Shown here piece after piece: positions 29,101 through 39,303 of a DNA stretch of 64,000 nucleotides. Positions within the stretch are counted from its first letter, which is position 1. Each line of letters starts with the position of its first letter. The translations under genes and the position numbers were made by a program. The notes beneath the pieces are model-generated. The model did no database searches. It was not told where the DNA came from and worked only from the letters and a program-made list of their open reading frames with translations. This DNA is from Blepharisma stoltei (taxonomy: Eukaryota > Ciliophora > Heterotrichea > Heterotrichida > Blepharismidae): positions 434,001 through 498,000 of the forward strand of contig CAJZBQ010000025.1 of NCBI GenBank assembly GCA_914767885.1, written 5' to 3'.

Positions 29101-32100
29101 AGCAAGTGTTTGGAGAAGTTGAAGATACTGCGTCGCTTTCTGAAGTGCAGGACCCACAAGTAGTGTCATCTGTGCAAGTTGCGCAGCCGTTTGAGCCAAC
29201 TGTGCATTGCCTCTAAAAAATAATGAATTAAAATATAAAATTTGTCCTTAATAACGCAAATGCTTAAACTTTCTGTACATTTAGGTGAGCAAGTGTTTGG
29301 AGAAGTTGAAGATACTGCGTCGCTTTCTGAAGTGCAAGACCCGCAAGTAGTATCATCTGTGCAAGTTGCGCAGCCATTTGATCCAACTGTGTATTCTAAC
29401 TAAAATTATTATAAATAAGAATAATAAAAATAGTGCTTAAAGTAGTTTCAGATGAATTTTCTGTGCATTTACCTACACATTTGTTTCCGGATACTGCATC
29501 GCTTTCTGAAGTGCATGACGCGCAAGTAGTGTCATCTGTGCAAGTTGCGCAGCCATTTGAGCCAGCTGTGCACTTAGGTGAGCAAGTATTTGGAGAAGTT
29601 GAAGATACTGCGTCGCTTTCTGAAGTGCAAGACCCACAAGTAGTGTCATCTGTGCAAGTTGCGCAGCCGTTTGAGCCAATTGTACATTTAGCTGAGCAAG
29701 TGTTTGGAGATGTTGAAGAAACTGCGTCGCTTTCTGAAGTGCAAGACCCGCAAGTAGTGTCATCTGTGCAAGTTGCGCAGCCGTTTGATCCAACTGTGCA
29801 TTTTCCTACACATTTGTGTCCAGACACTGCATCGCTTTCTGAAGTGCAAGACGCGCAAGTAGTATCATCTGTGCAAGTTGCGCAGCCATTTGAGCCAGCT
29901 GTGCATTTAGGCGAGCAAGTGTTTGGTGAAGTTGAAGATACTGCATCGCTTTCTGAAGTGCAAGACCCGCAAGTAGTGTCATCTGTGCAAGTTGCGCAGC
30001 CATTTGAGCCAGTTGTGCATTGCCCTCTAAAAAAATTATGAATTAAAATATAAAATTAGTCTTTAATAACGCAAACGCTAATTTTTTCTGTGCATTTAGC
30101 TGAGCAAGTGTTTGGAGAAGTTGAAGATACTGCGTCGCTTTCTGAAGTGCAGGACCCACAAGTAGTGTCATCTGTGCAAGTTGCGCAGCCGTTTGAGCCA
30201 ACTGTACATTCAGGTGAGCAAGTGTTTGGAGAAGTTGAAGATACTGCGTCGCTTTCTGAAGTGCAAGACCCGCAAGTAGTATCATCTGTGCAAGTTGCAC
30301 AGCCGTTTGATCCAACTGTGCATTTACCTACACATTTGTTTCCGGATACTGCATCGCTTTCTGAAGTGCATGACGCGCAAGTAGTGTCATCTGTGCAAGT
30401 TGCGCAGCCATTTGAGCCAGCTGTGCACTTAGGTGAGCAAGTATTTGGAGAAGTTGAAGATACTGCGTCGCTTTCTGAAGTGCAAGACCCACAAGTAGTG
30501 TCATCTGTGCAAGTTGCGCAACCGTTTGAGCCAACTGTGCATTGCTCCCTTTAAAAATTATGTATTTAAATATCAAATTATTACTAAATAACGCAAATGC
30601 CAATTCTTTCTGTACATTTAGCTGAGCAAGTGTTTGGAGAAGTTGAAGATACTGCATCGCTTTCTGAAGTGCAAGACCCGCAATTAGTGTCATCTGTGCA
30701 AGTTGCGCAGCCGTTTGAGCCAACTGTGCATTTTCCTACACATTTGTGTCCGGATACAGCATCGCTTTCTGAAGTGCAAGATGCGCAAGTAGTGTCATCT
30801 GTGCAAGTTGCGCAGCCATTTGAGCCAGCTGTGCATTTAGGCGAGCAAGTGTTTGGTGAAGTTGAAGATACTGCATCGCTTTCTGAAGTGCAAGATCCGC
30901 AAGTAGTGTCATCTGTGCAAGTTGCGCAGCCATTTGAGCCAGTTGTGCATTTAGCTGAGCAAGTGTTTGGAGAAGTTGAAGATACTGCGTCGCTTTCTGA
31001 AGTGCAAGACCCACAAGTAGTGTCATCTGTGCAAGTTGCGCAGCCGTTTGAGCCAACTGTGCATTGCAGTCTTAAACATTATGAATTAAAATATAAAAAT
31101 TATTCTTTAATAACGCAAAAGTTAATTCTTTCTGTACATTTAGCTGAGCAAGTGTTTGGAGAAGTTGAAGATACTGCGTCGCTTTCTGAAGTGCAAGACC
31201 CGCAAGTAGTGTCATCTGTGCAAGTTGCGCAGCCGTTTGATCCAACTGTGCATTTTGCTACACACTTGTTTCCGGATACTGCATCGCTTTCTGAAGTGCA
31301 AGACGCGCAAGTAGTGTCATCTGTGCAAGTTGCGCAGCCATTTGAGCCCGCTGTGCATTTAGGTGAGCAAGTATTTGGAGAAGTTGAAGATACTGCATCG
31401 CTTTCTGAAGTGCAAGACCCACAAGTAGTGTCATCTGTGCAAGTTGCGCAGCCGTTTGAGCTAACTGTGCATTGCTCTCTCAAAAATTATGAATTAAAAT
31501 ATAAAATTAGTCCTTAATAATGCAAATGCTAATTCTTTCTGTACATTTAGGTGAGCAAGTGTTTGGAGAAGTTGAAGATACAGCGTCGCTTTCTGAAGTG
31601 CAAGACCCGCAAGTAGTGTCATCTGTGCAAGTTGCGCAGCCGTTTGATCCAACTGTGTATTGCCCTCTAAAATTATTATAAAATTGTATAATAAAAATAG
31701 ATTTAAAAATAGTCTCAGATATATATTTCTGTGCATTTTCCTGCACATTTGTGTCCGGATACTGCATCGCTTTCTGAAGTGCAAGACGCGCAAGTAGTGT
31801 CATCTGTGCAAGTTGCGCAGCCATTTGAGCCAGCTGTGCATTTAGGCGAGCAAGTGTTTGGTGAAGTTGAAGATACTGCATCGCTTTCTGAAGTGCAAGA
31901 TCCGCAAGTAGTGTCATCTGTGCAAGTTGCGCAGCCATTTGAGCCAGTTGTGCATTGCCCTTTAAAAAATTATGAATTAAAATATAAAATTGTTCTTTAA
32001 TGACGCAAACGCTAATATTTTGTGTGCATTTAGCTGAGCAAGTGTTTGGAGAAGTTGAAGACACTGCGTCGCTTTCTGAAGTGCAAGACCCGCAAGTAGT

Positions 32101-35100
32101 GTCATCTGTGCAAGTTGCGCACCCGTTTGAGCCAACTGTGCATTGCTCTCTTAAACATTATGAATTAAAATATAAAAATTATTCTTTAATAACGCAAAAG
32201 TTAATTCTTTCTGTACATTTAGGTGAGCAAGTGTTTGGAGAAGTTGAAGATACTGCGTCGCTTTCTGAAGTGCAAGACCCACAAGTAGTGTCATCTGTGC
32301 AAGTTGCGCAGCCGTTTGATCCAACTGTGCATTCCCTCTAAAATTATTATAAATAAGCATAATAAAAATAGTACTTAAAGTAGTTTCATATATATATTTC
32401 TGTGCATTTTGCTACACACTTGTTTCCGGATACTGCATCGCTTTCTGAAGTGCAAGACGCACAAGTAGTGTCATCTGTGCAAGTTGCGCAGCCATTTGAG
32501 CCCGCTGTACATTTAGGTGAGCAAGTATTTGGAGAAGTTGAAGATACTGCGTCGCTTTCTGAAGTGCAAGACCCGCAAGTAGTATCATCTGTGCAAGTTG
32601 CACAACCGTTTGAGCCAACTGTGCGTCCCTTCTAAAAAATTATGATTAAAATATAAAATTAGTCTTTAATAACGCAAAAGCTAATTCTTTCTGTGCATTT
32701 AGCTGAGCAAGTGTTTGGAGAAGTTGAAGATACAGCGTCGCTTTCTGAAGTGCAAGACCCGCAAGTAGTGTCATCTGTGCAAGTTGCGCAGCCGTTTGAT
32801 CCAACTGTGCATTCCCTCTAAAATTATTATAAAATTGTATAATAAAAATAGTGTTTAAAATAGTTTCAGATGAAATTTCTGTGCATTTACCTACACATTT
32901 GTGTCCGGATACTGCATCACTTTCTGAAGTGCAAGACGCGCAAGTAGTGTCATCTGTGCAAGTTGCGCAGCCATTTGAGCCAGCTGTGCATTTAGGTGAG
33001 CAAGTGTTTGGTGAAGTTGAAGATACTGCGTCGCTTTCTGAAGTGCAAGATCCGCAAGTAGTGTCATCTGTGCAAGTTGCGCAGCCATTTGAGCCTATTG
33101 TGCATTGCCCTTTAAAAAATTATGAATTAAAATATAAAATTAGTCTTTAATAATGCAAACGATAATTCTTTCTGTGCATTTAGCTGAGCAGGTGTTTGGA
33201 GAAGTTGAAGATACTGCGTCGCTTTCTGAAGTGCAAGACCCGCAAGTAGTGTCATCTGTGCAAGTTGCGCACCCGTTTGAGCCAACTGTGCATTGCTCTC
33301 TTAAACATTATGAATTAAAATATAAAATTATTTTTTAATAACGCAAATGCCAATTCTTTCTGTGCATTTAGCTGAGCAAGTGTTTGGAGAAGTTGAAGAT
33401 ACTGCGTCGCTTTCTGAAGTGCAAGACCCGCAAGTAGTATCATCTGTGCAAGTTGCGCAGCCATTTGATCCAACTGTGCATTCTAACTAAAATTATTATA
33501 AATAAGAATAATAAAAATAGTGCTTAAAGTAGTTTCAGATGAATTTTCTGTACATTTACCTACACATTTGTTTCCGGATACTGCATCGCTTTCTGAAGTG
33601 CAAGACGCACAAGTAGTGTCATCTGTGCAAGTTGCGCAGCCATTTGAGCCAGCTGTACATTTAGGTGAACAAGTATTTGGAGAAGTTGAAGATACTGCGT
33701 CGCTTTCTGAAGTGCAAGACCCGCAAGTAGTGTCATCTGTGCAAGTTGCGCAGCCGCTCGAGCCAACTGTGCATTGCCTTCTAAAAATTATGTATTAAAA
33801 TATAAAATTAGTCCTTAATAACGCAAATGCTAATTCTTTCTGTACATTTAGCTGAGCAAGTGTTTGGAGAAGTTGAAGATACTGCGTCGCTTTCTGAAGT
33901 GCAAGACCCGCAAGTAGTGTCATCTGTGCAAGTTGCGCAGCCATTTGATCCAACTGTGCATTTTCCTACACATTTGTGTCCGGATACTGCATCGCCTTCT
34001 GAAGTGCAAGACCCGCAAGTAGTGTCATCAGTGCAAGTTGCGCAGCCATTTGAGCCAGCTGTGCATTTAGGCGAGCAAGTGTTTGGTGAAGTTGAAGATA
34101 CTGCATCGCTTTCTGAAGTGCAAGACCCGCAAGTAGTGTCATCTGTGCAAGTTGCGCAGCCATTTGAGCCAGTTGTGCATTGCCCTTTAAAAAATTATGA
34201 ATTAAAATATAAAATTAGTCTTTAATAACGCAAACGCTAATTCTTTCTGTGCATTTAGCTGAGCAGGTGTTTGGAGAAGTTGAAGATACTGCGTCGCTTT
34301 CTGAAGTACAAGACCCGCAATTAGTGTCATCTGTGCAAGTTGCGCACCCGTTTGAGCCAACTGTGCATTGCTCTCTTAAACATTATGAATTAAAATATAA
34401 AATTATTCTTTAATAACGCAAAAGTTAATTCATTCTGTACATTTAGGTGAGCAAGTGTTTGGAGAAGTTGAAGATACTGCGTCGCTTTCTGAAGTGCAAG
34501 ACCCGCAAGTAGTGTCATCTGTGCAAGTTGCACAGCCGTTTGATCCAACTGTGCATTTCCTTAAAAATTATTATAAATAAGCATAATAAAAATAATGCTT
34601 AAAGTAGTTTAAGATATATATTTCTGTGCATTTTGCTAAACACTTGTTTCCGGATACTGCATCGCTTTCTGAAGTGCAAGACGCGCAAGTAGTGTCATCT
34701 GTGCAAGTTGCGCAGCCATTTGAGCCCGCTGTGCATTTAGGTGAGCAAGTATTTGGAGAAGTTGAAGATACTGCGTCGCTTTCTGAAGTGCAAGACCCGC
34801 AAGTAGTGTCATCTGTGCAAGTTGCACAACCGTTTGAGCCAACTGTGCATTTAGCTGAACAAGTATTTGGAGAAGTTGAAGATACTGCGTCGCTTTCTGA
34901 AGTGCAAGACCCGCAAGTAGTGTCATCTGTGCAAGTTGCGCACCCGTTTGAGCCAACTGTGCATTTGCCTACACATTTGTTTCCGGATACTGCGTCGCTT
35001 TCTGAAGTGCAAGACGCGCAAGTAGTGTCATCTGTGCAAGTTGTGCAGCCATTTGAGCCAGCTGTGCATTTAGGCGAGCAAGTGTTTGGTGAAGTTGAAG

Positions 35101-38100
35101 ATACTGCATCGCTTTCTGAAGTGCAAGACCCGCAAGTAGTGTCATCTGTGCAAGTTGCGCAGCCATTTGAGCCAGTTGTGCATTTAGCTGAGCAGGTGTT
35201 TGGAGAAGCTGAAGATACTGCGTCGCTTTCTGAAGTGCAAGACCCGCAAGTAGTGTCATCTGTGCAAGTTGCGCACCCGTTTGAGCCAACTGTACATTTA
35301 GCTGAGCAAGTGTTTGGAGAAGTTGAAGATACTGCGTCGCTTTCTGAAGTACAAGACCCGCAAGTAGTGTCATCTGTACAAGTTGCGCAGCCATTTGAGC
35401 CAACTGTGCATTTACCTACACATTTGTTTCCGGATACTGCATCGCTTTCTGAAGTGCAAGACGCGCAAGTAGTGTCATCTGTGCAAGTTGCGCAGCCATT
35501 TGAGCCAGCTGTGCATTTAGGCGAGCAAGTATTTGGTGAAGTTGAAGATACTGCATCGCTTTCTGAAGTGCAAGACCCGCAAGTAGTGTCATCTGTGCAA
35601 GTTGCGCAGCCATTTGAGCCAACTGTGCATTGCCCGCTAAAAATTATGAATTAAAATATAAAAATTAGTCTTTAATAACGCAAAAGCTAATTCTTTCTGT
35701 GCATTTAGCTGAGCAAGTGTTTGGAGAAGTTGAAGATACTGCGTCGCTTTCTGAAGTACAAGACCCGCAATTAGTGTCATCTGTGCAAGTTGCGCACCCG
35801 TTTGAGCCAACTGTGCATTGCTCTCTTAAACATTATGAATTAAAATATAAAATTATTCTTTAATAACGCAAAAGTTAATTCATTCTGTACATTTTGCAGA
35901 GCAAGTGTTTGGAGAAGTTGAAGATACAGCGTCACTTTCTGAAGTGCAAGACGCGCAAGTAGTGTCATCAGTGCAAGTTGCGCAGCCGTTTGATCCAACT
36001 GTGCATTGCCCTATAAAATTATTATAAATAAGCATAATAAAAATAATGCTTAAAGTAGTTTCAGATGAATTTTCTGTGCATTTACCTACACATTTGTTTC
36101 CGGATACTGCATCGCTTTCTGAAGTGCAAGACGCGCAAGTAGTGTCATCTGTGCAAGTTGTGCAGCCATTTGAGCCAGCTGTGCATTTAGGTGAGCAAGT
36201 GTTTGGAGAAGTTGAAGATACTGCGTCGCTTTCTGAAGTGCAAGACCCGCAAGTAGTGTCATCTGTGCAAGTTGCGCACCCGTTTGAGCCAACTGTGCAT
36301 TTAGCTGAGCAAGTGTTTGGAGAAGTTGAAGATACTGCGTCGCTTTCTGAAGTGCAAGACCCGCAAGTAGTGTCATCTGTGCAAGTTGCGCACCCGTTTG
36401 ATCCAACTGTGCATTTTGCTACACACTTATTTCCGGATACTGCATCGCTTTCTGAAGTGCAAGTTCCGCAAGTAGTGTCATCTGTGCAAGTTGCGCAGCC
36501 ATTTGAGCCAGCTGTGCATTTAGGCGAGCAAGTGTTTGGTGAAGTTGAAGATACTGCATCACTTTCTGAAGTGCAAGACCCGCAAGTAGTGTCATCTGTG
36601 CAAGTTGCGCAGCCATTTGAGCCAACTGTGCATTTAGCTGAGCAGGTGTTTGGAGAAGTTGAAGATACTGCGTCGCTTTCTGAAGTGCAAGACCCGCAAG
36701 TAGTGTCATCTGTGCAAGTTGCGCACCCGTTTGAGCCAACTGTACATTTTGCAGAGCAAGTGTTTGGAGAAGTTGAAGATACTGCGTCGCTTTCTGAAGT
36801 GCAAGACCCGCAAGTAGTGTCATCTGTGCAAGTTGCGCAGCCGTTTGAGCCAACTGTGCATTTTCCTGCACATTTGTTTCCGGATACTGCATCGCTTTCT
36901 GAAGTGCAAGACGCGCAAGTAGTGTCATCTGTGCAAGTTGCGCAGCCATTTGAGCCAGCTGTGCATTTTTTAGCTGAGCAAGTGTTTGGAGAAGTTGAAG
37001 ATACTTCGTCGTATTTTGAAGTGCAAGACCCGCAAGTAGTAGTATCTGAGCAAGTTGCGCACCCGTTTGAGCCAGCTGTACATTTTGCGGAGCAAGTGTT
37101 TGGAGAAGTTGAAGATACTGCGTCGCTTTCTGAAGTGCAAGACCCGCAAGTAGTGTCATCTGTGCAAGTTGCGCACCCGTTTGAGCCAACTGTGCATTTA
37201 GGTAAGCAAGCAATTGGATATGCTGAAGATACTGCGTCGCTTTCTGAAGTGCAAGACGCGCAAGTAGTGTCATCTGTGCAAGTTGCGCAGCCGTTTGAGC
37301 CAGCTGTGCATTGCCCTCTAAAAATTTATGAATTACAATATAAAATTAATCCTAAACAACAAAAATGCCAATTTTTTTCTGTGCATTTTTTAGCTGAGCA
37401 AGTGTTTGGAGAAGTTGAAGATACTTCGTCGTATTTTGAAGTGCAAGACCCGCAAGTAGTAGTATCTGAGCAAGTTGCGCACCCGTTTGAGCCAACTGTG
37501 CATTTAGGCGAGCAAACTACTGGTGATGACGATGTTAATGCGTAATCATTTGAGTTGCATTTGGTGCAGTCATCACCTGAACATGTCTGACAATGATTTT
37601 GCCCGCCTGTGCACGCTAAATGCCTTTCTTGCTTCTTTGCATTATTTCTTTTATCTTCATTATGGGTAGAGTTTTCAAACATTTGAAAGAATGAGCTATT
37701 GTTAGATTTCTCTGATTGCATATCATTCCTTCATTCCCTTTCATCTTCATAATGAGTAATGCTTTCTTCATTTAGGAGCTTTTCGTCATATCTGGATTCT
37801 GCTTCCATTAGATTTGCTTTACTTGATTCATTTGCTTCAGGTGGAATATTTTTATGAGGTTCGGCATCTTCTTGAATCTGAGAAAAATCTGGTTTGCTAA
37901 GTAAATCAGAAGAAGCTTCTCCTCGTTTGGTTCTATTCCCTCCAACTTTGTCATCCTTGTGACGAACGGTGCCTTCTTGGACCACATGATGGATGATTTC
38001 TGGGCTTTCGCCGGTTGAGCTAGAGTCAAAGTTGGGATTATTTAAGCCTTTGGTTGTTTCTGAGGTGATTTGTCCTGCAGCGTGAAGTAGCTGAAGGATG

Positions 38101-38132
38101 AGAAGAGACAAAAACAGCAAAAGCTTTGACAT
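5200..38132 (-). CDS. giant Cys-rich repeat / REJ-like membrane protein (~9,300 aa)
   Basis: Starts at ATG 38132 with a signal peptide (MSKLLLFLSLLILQLLHAAG) and ends at TAA 5200. Order: signal peptide; ~190-aa charged linker; ~200 Cys-rich units (37.5-10.4 kb); ~420 aa of varied CxxC repeats (10.4-9.1 kb); a Ser/Thr-rich REJ-like region (about 9.0-6.6 kb) with the CSW and SPTTG..FTISISGC patterns seen in ciliate REJ proteins; a GPS-like segment (WGCQYYNETSSNWTESNC) that lacks the usual second Cys pair and HLT; a membrane span (YILVVTLFIGLILAPIMVII); a Ser/acidic loop; then about four more spans (5731-5200). Two TA-bounded IESs (5730-5811, 9000-9126) and about 63 non-TA inserts must be removed to read it through. 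Likely a cell-surface receptor or adhesion protein; polycystin-1/REJ-like architecture is inferred. It could be several genes, but no start or stop context supports that. Confidence 0.7.
5730..5811. other. TA-bounded IES, 82 bp
   Basis: On the minus strand, ..NQLS at 5814 is followed by a stop (..SNLVLDK*), and the next exon opens before MSIIEGHLALG. Excision between the TAs at 5730 and 5812 joins AGT to ATT in phase and gives NQLSIQMSIIEGHLALG, linking the long extracellular part to the C-terminal membrane spans. The exact TA choice is my inference. Confidence 0.65.
9000..9126. other. TA-bounded IES, 127 bp
   Basis: The Cys-rich ORF above it ends in a stop at 9086 and the REJ-like ORF below it is in another frame. 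Excision between the TAs at 9000 and 9127 gives YTSVTITFKVPIDISADPIC, continuing to CSW. That is the junction expected between Cys-rich repeats and the REJ-type region in ciliate surface proteins. Length is 1 mod 3, which accounts for the frame change. Confidence 0.7.
10963..11034 (-). other. example insert, family A (72 bp)
   Basis: Left repeat CTGTGCATT at 10954-10962 and right repeat CTGTGCATT at 11026-11034. The core contains CAAACGCTAATTCTTT next to the right repeat, the family A signature, and lies before a unit whose plus strand reads TTAGGTGAGCAAG. The next members are 73 bp (near 11700) and 76 bp (near 12668), so length is not kept in frame. Confidence 0.75.
24790..24863 (-). other. 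example insert, family B (74 bp)
   Basis: Left repeat CTGTGCATT at 24781-24789 and right repeat at 24855-24863. The core holds AATAGTGCTTAAAGTAGTTT and CAGATGAATTT, the family B signature. Clear family B members precede the short 35-aa unit (plus strand TTCCTACACATTTG or TACCTACACATTTG). Confidence 0.75.
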
Positions 38133-39303
38133 TTTTTATTATCCACTCAAAAGTTAGTTCAAAAATGTTTAAATTAAAAATTTTTAAATTTATAATAGCC
38201 ATTAGTTTAACTTTGAAGCCTTTCCAAAGTAACTTGAATTGAAATATAATTAAATGACGACTCCAGCACTCAATATATATTCTATGGCTGAGTTCTAGCA
38301 AAACTCCTACTTTTAGCTAGCGAATGTTAATTAAGCTTAGTGTTATGCTTTTTTCTGTCTTAATTAGATCTAAGAAATCAAAAATTTTCTTAGAATATTC
38401 TGGGTTGTAGTGTTTTGTGCAGATTCTATCTGTAAAAGTCTTGGTTAATCCATATGGTGAGTAGGGGTCATCTTGAAAATTAAATTCATTTTCTATAGAG
38501 CTATATATTTGAAAACTATTAACTAAGCAATCAAGTTTTATTAAGATATTTTCAATTAGAAAAAGTTTAAATGCATAATTTATATTATTCAATTAAGAAA
38601 ATAATAGCCGCTATTATTTCTTAGATTTAAACTGAGTGAAGCCAGGATAAGCATAAGTAAAATATTAAGACTTAACTCTTCCACTTAGCACAAGCAACCT
38701 ACGAGCATTTACTGACTATTATTAAGCTGCTTTTATACGAATTAATATAATTAAGAGTTATGCTAATTTAATTGTGATACTGCTAAATAACTTTCGGCAT
38801 CTCTAAATAAATATTTAATACATTGGATTTTTTCTTTGATATCCTTTAATTATTTATAAAAATTACTTAACTCATAAATGAATGAAATGAAATTTTAAAA
38901 GGTATGAGATAGCATCAATTTTGAGAAATTTAGTAGATGATAGTAATGCTTTTGTTAATAATCATAAACTATTATCAATGCTTGATAAAATTATACATTA
39001 AAATTTCTCGCAAAAGCAAAAATTTAAATATTAAAGCAATTCATTCCTGGTAACTATTTATAAATTTTTAAATAAATTAAATATTAGGAAAAACTTTGAA
39101 TGAAAGGTATCAGTAAATCATTTTTTAAAATTTTTTTTAAGCTGCAGAAAACAGCTTGACCTCCATAAGATCTGATCAGATCAGATATTTCTCTTATGCC
39201 AATCAGGGTTTGATAAATTTGTTCTAGAGTTAAGGTTAATTATAAAATCTCTTAAGGGTCCATTTACTATGTTTCTTTATCATCTTTAATATGAAGATCA
39301 TAA
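38133..39303. other. intergenic, divergent promoters region
   Basis: AT-rich gap between the giant gene's start and the channel gene, which are transcribed away from each other. A 91-codon minus-strand ORF (38592-38317, begins MNNINYAFKLFL) has no recognised family and is weak. An inverted repeat CATAAGA/TCTTATG at 39164-39198 encloses TCTGATCAGA and lies ~105 bp before the channel start. Confidence 0.4.

Larger units (their letters stand above)
10963..37386 (-). other. ~63 short excisable inserts within the repeat array (set)
   Basis: AT-rich inserts of ~72-80 bp, each flanked on the plus strand by CTGT(G/A)CATT-type direct repeats. Approximate starts: 10963, 11700, 12668, 13412, 13592, 14450, 14637, 15379, 16231, 16418, 17046, 17234, 17428, 17720, 18130, 18317, 18504, 19130, 19319, 19508, 20132, 20436, 22408, 22816, 23671, 24411, 24600, 24790, 25416, 25604, 25790, 26418, 26607, 26797, 27089, 27275, 27462, 27762, 28281, 29021, 29208, 29396, 30021, 30543, 31065, 31473, 31660, 31956, 32144, 32331, 32627, 32812, 33107, 33293, 33481, 33774, 34181, 34369, 34555, 35632, 35818, 36007, 37313. 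All that I translated put stops in the coding frame. Removing the insert with one repeat copy restores the regular array. Confidence 0.75.
10385..37545 (-). repeat. tandem array of ~200 Cys-rich coding units (114/105 bp)
   Basis: Two unit types alternate. The 38-aa unit (114 bp) has CATCTDDTTCGSCTSESDAV then SSTSPNTCSPKCT. The 35-aa unit (105 bp) ends SGNKCVGKCT or SGHKCVGKCT. A common higher-order period is 333 bp (two long units plus one short). The Cys pattern is C-x2-C-x5-C-x2-C plus two further Cys per unit. From 10.4 to ~22.5 kb short units are mostly TDSTTC..SGNKC; from ~22.9 to 37.5 kb they are mostly TDDTTC..KCVGK and several junctions change. Near-identical DNA between neighbouring units indicates recent unequal exchange or amplification. 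Unit number is estimated from length after subtracting inserts. Confidence 0.85.

Noticed and set aside
10963-37386. Inserts as ordinary GT-AG introns
   Set aside because: The frame-restoring junction has no GT start; GT/GC..AG choices keep frame in only part of the copies. Introns elsewhere here are 15 nt.
10963-37386. Inserts as normal TA-bounded IESs
   Set aside because: The TA in CCTAAA paired with the TA of TTTTAGAGGG keeps frame (adding RGQ) in many copies, but not in those ending GCCTCT, GTTTCTCT, GCTCTCTT or CTTCCTTG.
10101-37545. Dozens of long plus-strand ORFs (LGEQVFGDVEDTASLSEVQD type) and a second minus frame (MAQTAAQLAQM type)
   Set aside because: They are shadows of the Cys-rich minus frame; they do not connect to a signal peptide, domains or sensible starts, and end inside the inserts.
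10385-37545. CRISPR-like array (regular repeats with spacers)
   Set aside because: Repeats are 105-114 bp coding units in a ciliate gene; inserts are homologous to each other, unlike spacers.
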